From assembly GCA_902762435.1 (NCBI GenBank), contig CACWOH010000005.1, positions 1 through 64,000 on the forward strand: 64,000 bases of DNA. The letters run 5' to 3'. This DNA comes from an uncultured Bacteroidia bacterium (GTDB lineage: Bacteria > Bacteroidota > Bacteroidia > Bacteroidales > UBA932). The translations under genes were made by a program, and so were the position numbers. Below are positions 29,075 to 36,855 of the stretch, piece by piece (the stretch's first letter is position 1; every line of letters starts with the position of its first letter). Below the pieces are notes generated by a model, which worked only from the letters and a program-made list of their open reading frames with translations, was not told the DNA's origin and did not search any database.

Positions 29075-29082
29075 CAAAGATA
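29075..29082 (-). promoter_or_regulatory. Promoter -7 box, deoxyribosyltransferase-AmmeMemo operon
   Basis: TATCTTTG on the minus strand, 22 nt before the ATG at 29052. It matches TAnnTTTG. Confidence 0.6.
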
Positions 29083-29105
29083 AGGTTTTTCTCTGTCAGT
29101 TTTCG

Positions 29106-29113
29106 TATATTTG
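29106..29113 (+). promoter_or_regulatory. Promoter -7 box, deoxyribonucleotidase gene
   Basis: TATATTTG on the plus strand, 21 nt before the ATG at 29135. It lies back to back with the minus-strand box at 29075-29082. Confidence 0.6.
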
Positions 29114-29134
29114 TATGATTCGAGATTTCTTTGG

Positions 29135-29575
29135 ATGAAACGCATCTACATCGATATGGACAACGTCCTCGTGGATTTCAAATCCGGAATTGACCGGATT
29201 GATGAAGCGACACGCATGGCGTATGACGGCCGCCTGGACGAGGTGCCGGGAATCTTCTCGCTGATGGATCCGATGCCCGGCGCCATTGAAGCGGTGCACC
29301 GGCTGGCGGAGAAGTACGACCTGTTCATCCTGTCCACGGCTCCGTGGAAGAATCCTTCCGCCTGGGCGGACAAGGTGCCGTGGGTGACGAAGTACCTGGG
29401 TGACGTGCTGGAGAAACGCCTGATTCTTTCGCACCGCAAAGACCTCCTTAAGGGCGATTACCTGATCGACGACCGGCCCAAGCACGGTGCTGATACCTTC
29501 GACGGAGAGTGGATCCGCTTCGGCACCGACCCGTTCCCCGACTGGAAGTCGGTGCTGGAGTACCTGGACAGGTAG
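29135..29575 (+). CDS. 5'(3')-deoxyribonucleotidase
   Basis: A 146-residue HAD-fold phosphatase. The catalytic DxDxV motif is IDMDNVLVDF (residues 5-14), and ILSTAPWKNPSAWADK and DYLIDDRPKHGADTF provide the later HAD motifs. It removes phosphate from deoxyribonucleotides. I start at MKRIYIDMDN (29135), because the longer frame from 29111 would begin inside the promoter box. It is followed 27 nt later by the carbonic anhydrase gene. Confidence 0.88.
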   Translation: MKRIYIDMDNVLVDFKSGIDRIDEATRMAYDGRLDEVPGIFSLMDPMPGAIEAVHRLAEKYDLFILSTAPWKNPSAWADKVPWVTKYLGDVLEKRLILSHRKDLLKGDYLIDDRPKHGADTFDGEWIRFGTDPFPDWKSVLEYLDR

Positions 29576-29602
29576 TTTTGGCTGATTGTAAGATTTGAGA
29601 CT

Positions 29603-30142
29603 ATGGGCAATATTGACAACGTTCTCGCGTTCAACCGCGGATTTGTGGCCTCGAAGGGATACGAGGCGCACCTGACCGACAAATATCCCGACAAGAAACT
29701 CGCGGTGCTGAGCTGTATGGACACGCGCCTGTCCGTGTTGCTGCAGGAGGCCCTGGGGCTGAAGAACGGTGACGCCAAGATCATCAAGAACGCCGGCGCG
29801 CTGGTGCCGTCGCCCTGGGACTCTGCGATGCGGAGCCTCCTCGTGGCGGTGTACGAACTGGGCGTGAACGAGATCATGGTGGTGGCGCACACGAACTGCG
29901 GTGCCTGCCATATGAGTTTCCATCATTTCCGGGAGGAGATGCTCCGGCGGGGCATTCCGGAGCGGACGCTGCAGGACTGCCCCGTGGACCTGGACGAGTG
30001 GCTGGAGGGCTTCCACGACACGGAGGCCTCCGTCCGCCGGACCGTTGCGGCCATTGCGGGCCATCCGCTGATGCCGGCAGACGTTTCCGTCCGCGGCTTC
30101 ATCATCGACTCCGCGACGGGGGCACTCTCGGAGGTTGAATAA
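29603..30142 (+). CDS. Beta-class carbonic anhydrase
   Basis: A 179-residue zinc enzyme interconverting CO2 and bicarbonate. The zinc ligands are C38 (LSCMDTR), H96 and C99 (HTNCGAC), and the Asp40-Arg42 dyad is present. The protein is at the short end for beta carbonic anhydrases. It lies 9 nt before the aldo/keto reductase gene, so the two are likely cotranscribed. Confidence 0.9.
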   Translation: MGNIDNVLAFNRGFVASKGYEAHLTDKYPDKKLAVLSCMDTRLSVLLQEALGLKNGDAKIIKNAGALVPSPWDSAMRSLLVAVYELGVNEIMVVAHTNCGACHMSFHHFREEMLRRGIPERTLQDCPVDLDEWLEGFHDTEASVRRTVAAIAGHPLMPADVSVRGFIIDSATGALSEVE

Positions 30143-30151
30143 AGAAAGCCT

Positions 30152-31339
30152 ATGCAATACAGGAAAGACAAGCACGGAGACGAACTCTCCATCCTCGGAT
30201 ACGGCTGCATGCGGTTCAGCCGGAAGGGCGCCGCCGTGGATGTGGACAAGACCGAACAGGAGATCCTGGCAGCCTGGCGCGCCGGCGTGAACTATTTCGA
30301 TACGGCCTACATCTATCCCGGCAGCGAGGCGGCCCTGGGCGAGATCCTCGAGCGCAACGGCCTCCGCGGGAAGGTGCGCGTGGCGACCAAGCTGCCGCAG
30401 TATCTGGTCACCAACCTCCCGTCGCTGGACCGCTTCTTCGGCGAGGAACTGTCCCGCCTGCGCACGGATTATGTCGACTACTACCTGATGCACCACCTGA
30501 CCGACGTGGCCCAGTGGGAGCGGCTCAAGCGCGTGGGTATCGAGGACTGGATCGCCGCGAAGAAGGCCTCCGGGGCCATCCGGAACATCGGATTCTCGTA
30601 CCACGGCAACACGGACAATTTCCTGAAAATCCTCGCGGACTACGACTGGGACTTCTGCCAGATCCAGTACAACTACCTGGACGAGAACACGCAGGCGGGC
30701 GTGGCCGGCCTGAAAGCCGCGGCGGCGCGGGGCATCCCCGTGGTCATCATGGAGCCGCTGCGCGGAGGCAAGCTGGTGAACAAGCTCCCGGAGGAGGCGA
30801 AGCGGCTCATTGCCGCGCACCCGCGGGGCTGGAGCGCGGCTGAATGGGGCCTGCGCTGGCTGTGGGACCAGCCGGAGGTGACGGTCGTGCTGTCCGGGAT
30901 GAATTCCGCGGAGATGGTGGAAGAGAATGTGCGGACCGCCTCCGACGCCCGTGAAGGCGCCTTTACGGAAGAGGACCGCGCTTTCCTGCAGCGGATCCTG
31001 GCCGTCATCAAGAAGAAAGAGAAAGTGGGCTGCACGGGCTGCCGCTACTGCATGCCCTGCCCGAAAGGGGTGGACATCCCGGGCATCTTCGCCGGATACA
31101 ACACGATGTACACGGAATCCCGGATGGCGGGACGCTCGCAGTATTTCCAGACGGTCGCCCTGGCGGCGGAACCGTCCTTCGCCTCGCAATGCATCGGCTG
31201 CGGCAAGTGCGAGAAGCATTGTCCGCAGGCCATCCCCATCCGCGAGAAACTGAAAGAGGCGGAACGGGCGCTGCTTCCGTGGCCGATGAAGGCTTTCGTC
31301 CGGCTGGGGCGGAAGTTCCTGCTCCGCAAAGGTAAATGA
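30152..31339 (+). CDS. Aldo/keto reductase with C-terminal 4Fe-4S domain
   Basis: A 395-residue protein. The N-terminal aldo/keto reductase barrel (about 1-285) has FDTAYIYPGSEAALGEIL with the catalytic Tyr, and GVNYFDTA. The C-terminal part carries two cysteine clusters (CTGCRYCMPCPKGVDIPGIF and CIGCGKCEKHCPQAIPI) typical of dicluster ferredoxin-like domains. It is a predicted cytoplasmic oxidoreductase that could pass electrons between NADPH and an Fe-S partner. The substrate is unknown. Confidence 0.9.
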   Translation: MQYRKDKHGDELSILGYGCMRFSRKGAAVDVDKTEQEILAAWRAGVNYFDTAYIYPGSEAALGEILERNGLRGKVRVATKLPQYLVTNLPSLDRFFGEELSRLRTDYVDYYLMHHLTDVAQWERLKRVGIEDWIAAKKASGAIRNIGFSYHGNTDNFLKILADYDWDFCQIQYNYLDENTQAGVAGLKAAAARGIPVVIMEPLRGGKLVNKLPEEAKRLIAAHPRGWSAAEWGLRWLWDQPEVTVVLSGMNSAEMVEENVRTASDAREGAFTEEDRAFLQRILAVIKKKEKVGCTGCRYCMPCPKGVDIPGIFAGYNTMYTESRMAGRSQYFQTVALAAEPSFASQCIGCGKCEKHCPQAIPIREKLKEAERALLPWPMKAFVRLGRKFLLRKGK

Positions 31340-31350
31340 ATCATTGAGTT

Positions 31351-32586
31351 ATGAAACGTCTCCTGACCCTTGCCGCGGCGGTGTTCGCGGCGCTCGCACT
31401 GGGCGCGCAGCCGCTGCCGGAGCCGCTTACCGAAGGCACGCTCCGCGTGGATTATGTATTCTCCGGAACGGACAGGTCCTGCACCATCGCGCTGGACCGC
31501 CTGTCCTGCATGGACGGCTGGGCCGGGCGCCGGGTGCATCTGGACTCGCTGGCCCTGCGGGGCAACGGGCAGATCCGGATGCACGATGCGGCGACGGGCC
31601 GGCTGCTGTACTGCAACTCCTTCTCCACGCTGTTCCAGGAGTGGCAGGCCACCGAGGAGGCCACGTGCGTGCAGAAGAGCTTCCAGAACGTATTCCTGCT
31701 GCCGATGCCCTCCGTACCCGTGGACGTGACGGTGGTGCTGTACGACTTCCACCGGAACGTGGCGGCACGGCTGACCCACCGCGTGGACCCGGCGGACATC
31801 CTGATCCGCAGGATCGGGGACGACCCGCCCGCGACACGGGACCTGCTGCGCAGCGGCCCGGCGGAGTCGTGCATCGACGTGGTGATCCTGCCCGAAGGCT
31901 ATACCGCTGCGGAGATGGATACCTTCTATGCCGACGCCGCCATTGCGGTGGAGAGTTTCCTGAACCACCCGGTTTTCAAGGAGTTGCAGGACCGCTTCAA
32001 CTTTGTGGCGGTGGAACTTCCCTCCGCGCAGAGCGGGGTGAGCGTGCCGCGGCGCAGCGAATGGAAGGACACGGCGCTGGGCTCGCATTTCGACACCTTC
32101 TACTCCGACCGCTACCTGACAACGCTCCAGCTGTCGCGGATGCACGACCTGCTGGCGGGCGTGCCGTATGAGCACATCATCATCCTGGCGAACACCGACA
32201 CCTACGGCGGGGGCGGCATCTTCAATTCCTATACGCTCACGACGGCCCATCACAGCGCCTTCCGGCCGGTGGTGGTGCACGAGTTCGGCCACAGTTTCGC
32301 CGGGTTGGCGGACGAGTACGCCTATGACGACCAGTACGAGGAGCAGTATTTCCCGGACATCGAGCCCTGGGAGCCCAACATCACCACGCAGGCCGATTTC
32401 AGCGCCAAGTGGCAGGGAATGATGGGGCACAACGGTGTGGGCCTGATCGAAGGGGCCGGCTACCAGTCCAAAGGGGTGTGGCGCGCCACGGAAGACTGCC
32501 GGATGCGCACGAACGCCGCGCCGGACTTCTGCCCGGTGTGTTCGGAAGCCATCCGTTCGCTGGTCCGCTTCTATACGGAGCGGTAG
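31351..32586 (+). CDS. Secreted M64-family (IgA peptidase-like) metallopeptidase
   Basis: A 411-residue protein with a signal peptide (MKRLLTLAAAVFAALALGAQ). The zinc site is H310-E-F-G-H314, followed by SFAGLADEYAY, the signature of M64 peptidases related to the Clostridium ramosum IgA peptidase. An N-terminal M64 domain with the FSTLFQEWQATEEA segment precedes it. It is presumably exported to the periplasm or surface; the substrate is not predictable. Its last 16 nt overlap the end of the convergent thiL gene. Confidence 0.88.
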   Translation: MKRLLTLAAAVFAALALGAQPLPEPLTEGTLRVDYVFSGTDRSCTIALDRLSCMDGWAGRRVHLDSLALRGNGQIRMHDAATGRLLYCNSFSTLFQEWQATEEATCVQKSFQNVFLLPMPSVPVDVTVVLYDFHRNVAARLTHRVDPADILIRRIGDDPPATRDLLRSGPAESCIDVVILPEGYTAAEMDTFYADAAIAVESFLNHPVFKELQDRFNFVAVELPSAQSGVSVPRRSEWKDTALGSHFDTFYSDRYLTTLQLSRMHDLLAGVPYEHIIILANTDTYGGGGIFNSYTLTTAHHSAFRPVVVHEFGHSFAGLADEYAYDDQYEEQYFPDIEPWEPNITTQADFSAKWQGMMGHNGVGLIEGAGYQSKGVWRATEDCRMRTNAAPDFCPVCSEAIRSLVRFYTER

Positions 32587-33551
32587 TGGTCGAAACCTGA
32601 GAAGGAGCGTGCATCGCCGAGCCAGCGGAGCCCGCGGCCGGACAGGATACGGCCGATGACCGTGTGGGGGACATCCAGCGCCTTTTCCGCCTCCGGATCC
32701 ACCGTGAACAGCAGTTCATAGTCCTCGCCGCCGCAGACGGCGAGTTCCGCTGCATCCCAGCCCTGCCGGGTGCAGACGCGCTGCAGGGGAGCGGAAAGGG
32801 GGAGTGACGCCGGATCTACCTCCGCACCGACCCCGGACGCTTCCAGGATGTGTTCCAGGTCGGATCCGATGCCGTCGGAGATATCCATCATCGCGTGCAC
32901 GCCGGCTTGCGCGGCCAGGCGGAGGCCTTCCTCCACGCGCGGCATCGGCAGGTAGTGCCGGTCGATGAGCGCCTGCACGTCCGCGTCGCGCTCCACGCCG
33001 GCCAGGATGGCCCTCAGCCCGGCGGCGGAATCGCCCAGCGTTCCGGTCACGCAGACCAGGTCGCCGGGGCGGGCGGCGCTGCGCGTGCGGGCAGAGCCGG
33101 ACGGACATTCCCCGAGCACGGCTACGTTGATGCAGATGCGGTCGGGCGAGGCGGTGGTGTCGCCTCCGAGCAGCGCAGCTCCGAAACGTTCCGACACCTC
33201 GGCGTAGCCGCGCAGGAACCCGTCCACCCAGGCGGCTTCCGTACTGGCGGGAAGCGCCAGGGAGAGGAAGGTGCCCGTGGGACGGCCGCCCATCGCGGCG
33301 ATGTCGCTGAGGTTCACCGCGGCGCTTTTCCAGCCCAGCTGATAAGGGGAGATGTCGCCCCGCAGGAAATGGGTCCCTTCGATGAGCATGTCCGTGCTTA
33401 CGAGGGTCTGCAGGCCGTCGCGCTGGGGCAGGACGGCGCAGTCGTCGCCGATGCCCGTGACTCCGTCCGGAGCCGGGAAACGCTCGTGGATCCGCTTGAT
33501 CAGGCCGAACTCACCCAGATCCGCCAGCCGGATATGTCCGCTGTCCTGCAT
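32571..33551 (-). CDS. thiL: Thiamine-monophosphate kinase
   Basis: A 326-residue enzyme of the PurM/ThiL fold. It has LGEFGLIKRIHERF, the metal/ATP motif GIGDDCAVL, STDMLIEGTHF, NLSDIAAMGG and LLGGDTTASPD. It phosphorylates thiamine monophosphate to the active pyrophosphate. Its promoter box TACTTTTG (33556-33563) ends 4 nt before the ATG, so the mRNA has almost no leader. The 3' ends of thiL and the M64 gene overlap by 16 nt. Confidence 0.93.
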   Translation of the reverse strand: MQDSGHIRLADLGEFGLIKRIHERFPAPDGVTGIGDDCAVLPQRDGLQTLVSTDMLIEGTHFLRGDISPYQLGWKSAAVNLSDIAAMGGRPTGTFLSLALPASTEAAWVDGFLRGYAEVSERFGAALLGGDTTASPDRICINVAVLGECPSGSARTRSAARPGDLVCVTGTLGDSAAGLRAILAGVERDADVQALIDRHYLPMPRVEEGLRLAAQAGVHAMMDISDGIGSDLEHILEASGVGAEVDPASLPLSAPLQRVCTRQGWDAAELAVCGGEDYELLFTVDPEAEKALDVPHTVIGRILSGRGLRWLGDARSFSGFDHYRSV

Positions 33552-33555
33552 ACCA

Positions 33556-33563
33556 CAAAAGTA
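33556..33563 (-). promoter_or_regulatory. Promoter -7 box for thiL
   Basis: TACTTTTG on the minus strand, 4 nt from the ATG. A near-match to the -33 box (ATTG on the minus strand, 33584-33587) follows after 20 nt. Confidence 0.6.
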
Positions 33564-33605
33564 CGCAGAAAAGCCCAGCTTTACAATGAGAACGAAGAAT
33601 TTGCC

Positions 33606-33613
33606 TATCTTTG
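33606..33613 (+). promoter_or_regulatory. Promoter -7 box for the DUF1232 gene
   Basis: TATCTTTG, followed by CGTTT and the ATG. TTTA at 33580-33583 is a weak -33 candidate. Confidence 0.6.
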
Positions 33614-33618
33614 CGTTT

Positions 33619-33996
33619 ATGAAAGCCCCCAGGAATCTTGAGAAATACCTCCCGGACTACGATGCGCAGCGGTTCTGGAAGAAAATGCGCCGGACCTTCA
33701 GGCGACTCGGTGTGAAGGCGGTCTATTATGCCCTGATCCTCTATTATGCGATGCAGGATCCCCAGATTTCCCGGAAGGACAAGACGCTGATCCTGGGAGC
33801 TTTGGGCTATTTCCTCCTGCCCCTGGACCTGATTCCGGACTTTCTGCCCGCATTCGGATTCACCGACGACATCGCCGCCCTCACATATGCCGTTTACAAG
33901 GTGATCAACTGTGTCACGCCGCTCGTCAAGGACCAGGCTGAAGCCAAGGTGTACGAGTGGTTCGGCGATGTGGACCAGAGCGATCTGATCCTGTAA
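33619..33996 (+). CDS. DUF1232 (YkvA-like) membrane protein
   Basis: A 125-residue protein with the DUF1232 core DKTLILGALGYFLLPLDLIPDFLPAFGFTDDIAALTYAVYKV, which contains one or two membrane segments and the invariant PLDLIPD. The function of the family is unknown. The frame is open further upstream, but the promoter box ends 5 nt before this ATG, so 33619 is the likely start and the transcript nearly leaderless. Confidence 0.85.
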   Translation: MKAPRNLEKYLPDYDAQRFWKKMRRTFRRLGVKAVYYALILYYAMQDPQISRKDKTLILGALGYFLLPLDLIPDFLPAFGFTDDIAALTYAVYKVINCVTPLVKDQAEAKVYEWFGDVDQSDLIL

Positions 33997-34005
33997 GGAC
34001 AGGAA

Positions 34006-34872
34006 TCAGCCGATCGTCAGGCCGTCGTAAGCGGGGTGGACGTGCGGCGGAAGCATCGCCGCGAATTCTTCGTGGCAGGGCAGCTGGTGCGACAGGTGCG
34101 TGATGTAGGACTCTTTCGCCCCCACCTTCTCAAAGAAATCCAGGCATTCCTGCAGGGAGGGATGCGCGTGGTGGTCGGGAATCTTCACGCAGCCCAGGGT
34201 AACGTACTCCACGCCCCGGAGTTTTTCCAGTTCGGCCTCGCTGTCCAGCATCTTGATGTCGGTCAGGTAGGCGATGTTGCCGAAGCGGTAGCCCAGCACG
34301 GAGAGTTTCTTCTCGCGGTGGTGCCAGCCGTGGACGGGAATCACCTCCACCGAGGTGTCGGGCGCCGACTGCGGGGGAAGGTGGTGGTAGCCGAAGCCCC
34401 GCTCCCAGGAAAGGATCTCCTCGTTGGCGTTGGAATGCACGGTGAACGGCCGGGCGGGGTCGATGACGTGGACCCGCCATTCCGGTGCGCCCGGGTACTT
34501 CGGCTCGGCGAAGGCGTAGCCGTATTCGCGGCGGAGCGTCTGCTCCACGTACTCCTCGCAGAAGATGTTGACCGGATGGCGCTCCGCCAGGTTGAAGGCG
34601 CGGATGTCGTCGAGTCCGCCGGTATGGTCCTTATGGTTGTGTGTCAGCAGGATGGCGTCCAGGTGCCGGATGTCGGCGCGCAGCATCTGGCTGCGGAAGT
34701 CGGGCCCGGCGTCCACCAGGATGGTCAGGCCGCCGTACTCCACCAGCACCGAGGCGCGCAGGCGCTTGTCGCGCGGGTCTTCCGAGCGGCACACCGGGCA
34801 GTCGCAGGCAATCATCGGAATGCCGGACGAGGTGCCCGAGCCCAGGAAAGTCAGTATCGCTTTGTTTTCCAT
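34006..34872 (-). CDS. MBL-fold hydrolase, PhnP-like
   Basis: A 288-residue metallo-beta-lactamase fold protein. It has LTFLGSGTSSGIPMIACDCPVC at the start (the PhnP/cyclic phosphodiesterase pattern with cysteines), the metal motif THNHKDHTGG and later His ligands in PVHGWHH and DHHAHPS. It probably cleaves a phosphodiester. It starts 2 nt after the mtaB stop and is the last gene of the tamB operon. Confidence 0.85.
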   Translation of the reverse strand: MENKAILTFLGSGTSSGIPMIACDCPVCRSEDPRDKRLRASVLVEYGGLTILVDAGPDFRSQMLRADIRHLDAILLTHNHKDHTGGLDDIRAFNLAERHPVNIFCEEYVEQTLRREYGYAFAEPKYPGAPEWRVHVIDPARPFTVHSNANEEILSWERGFGYHHLPPQSAPDTSVEVIPVHGWHHREKKLSVLGYRFGNIAYLTDIKMLDSEAELEKLRGVEYVTLGCVKIPDHHAHPSLQECLDFFEKVGAKESYITHLSHQLPCHEEFAAMLPPHVHPAYDGLTIG

Positions 34873-34874
34873 TT

Positions 34875-36140
34875 TCAGTCTATTACGATATCCACCAGCG
34901 TGTTCACCAGCGCCGGATCGTAGGGCCGCGCAATGCGGATGTAATTGCCCGTATAGCCTTCCATCATCCCGTCGTGGACGGTGGATTCGAAAAGCACCCG
35001 CTCGCGGATGCCCCGGTTCTGCGCACGGAAATCTTCGTGCAGGCTGCGGCAGAGTTCTTCCAGCACCGCCACGCGGTGTTTCTTGGTGGGCTCGTCCACC
35101 TGGCCGGGCATCGAGGCGGCGGGCGTGCCGGGACGCCGGGAGTAGGGGAATACGTGGATGAACGCCGGATGCACGCGCTCGATGAAACGGAAAGTCTCCC
35201 GGAAGAGTCCTTCCGTCTCGCCGGGCAGGCCCACCATCACGTCGATGCCGAAGAATACCTTCGGGGCGCCCGGGCGCTCCATCTTGCCGCGCACCCTTTC
35301 CAGCAGGTCCGCGAAGAAGGCGGTGTCGTAGCGGCGGCCCATCCGGGCGAGCAGTTCGTCCGACCCCGTCTGCAGCGGGATGTGGAAATGCGGCTGGAAC
35401 TTGGTGCCGGAGGCGATCCAGTCCACGATCCCGTCCGTCAGCAGGTTCGGCTCGATGCTGGAGATGCGGTAGCGTTCGATGCCCGCCACGCCGTCCAGCG
35501 CCTGCAGCAGCGCCAGGAACGACTCGCCGGTGGTGCGGCCGAAGTCGCCCGTGTTCACGCCGGTGAGCACGATTTCCTTCACGCCTTCCGCGGCGATCCT
35601 TTCAGCGTTCCGCACACACTCGGCGACGGGGAGGTTGCGGCTCTCCCCGCGGGCGTAGGGGACCGTGCAGTATTTGCAGTAGTTGTTGCAGCCGTCCTGC
35701 ACCTTCAGGAAGGCGCGGGTGCGGCTTTCCGCCGCGGAGAATGCGGGAAAAACGGGGGAGTCCGCCGGGGAATCCGAAGCCTCCGGACGCCGGTCGGAGA
35801 GGCCCGCCAAGGAAAGGGTCTCCGGAACCACGAGGCCTTTCTCTTTGGCTCCGAACACGCGCGAAACGCCCTCGATCCGTTCGATCTCGGCGCGACGCAG
35901 TTCGCCGCTGCAGCCCGTCACGACCACGCGGGCACCGGGGCTCACGCGATGCACCTTGCGGATCAGGTTGCGGGATTTGCTGTCCGCCGTCGCGGTCACG
36001 GAACAGGTGTTGATCAGGTAGATGTCCGCCGGCTCGCTCCAGGGCACGACCTCGAGGCCCGCGGCCAGGAATCCCCGTTCGTAGGTGGCCGTCTCGGCGA
36101 AGTTGAGCTTGCAGCCCAGGGTCAGCAGCGCGATCTTCAT
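34875..36140 (-). CDS. mtaB: tRNA t6A37 methylthiotransferase
   Basis: A 421-residue radical SAM enzyme that adds a methylthio group to threonylcarbamoyl-adenosine at position 37 of tRNA. An N-terminal UPF0004 domain (LTLGCKLNFAETATYERGF, with cluster cysteines in LINTCSVT and VTGCSGEL), the radical SAM motif CNNYCKYC and a C-terminal TRAM-like stretch are all present. About 35 low-complexity residues (SLAGLSDRRPEASDSPADSP...) sit just before the radical SAM domain. tsaD, which makes its substrate modification, is encoded on the other side of tamB. Confidence 0.93.
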   Translation of the reverse strand: MKIALLTLGCKLNFAETATYERGFLAAGLEVVPWSEPADIYLINTCSVTATADSKSRNLIRKVHRVSPGARVVVTGCSGELRRAEIERIEGVSRVFGAKEKGLVVPETLSLAGLSDRRPEASDSPADSPVFPAFSAAESRTRAFLKVQDGCNNYCKYCTVPYARGESRNLPVAECVRNAERIAAEGVKEIVLTGVNTGDFGRTTGESFLALLQALDGVAGIERYRISSIEPNLLTDGIVDWIASGTKFQPHFHIPLQTGSDELLARMGRRYDTAFFADLLERVRGKMERPGAPKVFFGIDVMVGLPGETEGLFRETFRFIERVHPAFIHVFPYSRRPGTPAASMPGQVDEPTKKHRVAVLEELCRSLHEDFRAQNRGIRERVLFESTVHDGMMEGYTGNYIRIARPYDPALVNTLVDIVID

Positions 36141-36144
36141 AGGG

Positions 36145-36855
36145 CTATGCCAGGAGGATAAAGACGCAGGGGCGTTTGCCGACGGTGACGGGTGTCTTCC
36201 GCCACCCCGCGACGGTGTCCGTCCGGATGTACTGTGTGGGGAGGGTGAGGTCCGCCGCCACGCAGAGGCGGGTTTCGGGGGCGAGTTCCCGGAGCAGGTC
36301 CGCCAGCAGGGCGTCGTTGCGATAGGGCGTTTCGATGAGGATCTGGCTCTGGCTCAGGCTGCGCGACTGTTTTTCCAGTCCCTTGACGGCGCTGCGCCGT
36401 TCTTCCGTCTTGGCGGGAATGTAGCCGCGGAAGGCGAAGGACTGCCCGTTCAGGCCGGAGGCCATCAGCGCAAGCATCAGCGAAGACGGTCCCACCAGCG
36501 GGACCACCTGGATTCCGTGGCGGTGGCACAGGGCCACGAGCGCGGCGCCGGGGTCCGCGACCGCCGGCAGGCCGGCTTCGGACAGCAGGCCCACGTCCTG
36601 CCCGTCGAACAGGGACAGCATCGCCTCCACTTCCTGCGGGGAAGTGTGTTCGTTGAGCACGTGGAATTCCAGTTCGTCGATATGGCCGCGGAGCCCGTAA
36701 CGGGACAGGACCCGGCGGGCGGTGCGCAGTTCCTCCACGACAAAGCGGCGGATGCTGCAGGCAGTCTCAAGGACGGCGCCTGGAAGCACCTCTGCGGGAT
36801 CGTTCTCGCCGAGGGGAGTCGGAATCAGGACGAGTCGGCCGGGGGAGTCGGTCAT
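36145..36855 (-). CDS. RsmI-like tetrapyrrole-methylase-family methyltransferase
   Basis: A 236-residue SAM-dependent methylase with VLIPTPLGENDP at the N-terminus, LLSEAGLPAVADPGAALVALCH, VPLVGPSSLMLALMASGLNG and FAFRGYIPAK, the pattern of 16S rRNA C1402 ribose methylase RsmI. It is about 50 residues shorter than E. coli RsmI, so it may be the divergent Bacteroidota paralogue. The first 89 nt overlap the 3' end of tamB in another frame. The core begins by residue 8, so a start downstream of the overlap is not possible. mtaB begins 4 nt after its stop. Confidence 0.85.
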   Translation of the reverse strand: MTDSPGRLVLIPTPLGENDPAEVLPGAVLETACSIRRFVVEELRTARRVLSRYGLRGHIDELEFHVLNEHTSPQEVEAMLSLFDGQDVGLLSEAGLPAVADPGAALVALCHRHGIQVVPLVGPSSLMLALMASGLNGQSFAFRGYIPAKTEERRSAVKGLEKQSRSLSQSQILIETPYRNDALLADLLRELAPETRLCVAADLTLPTQYIRTDTVAGWRKTPVTVGKRPCVFILLA

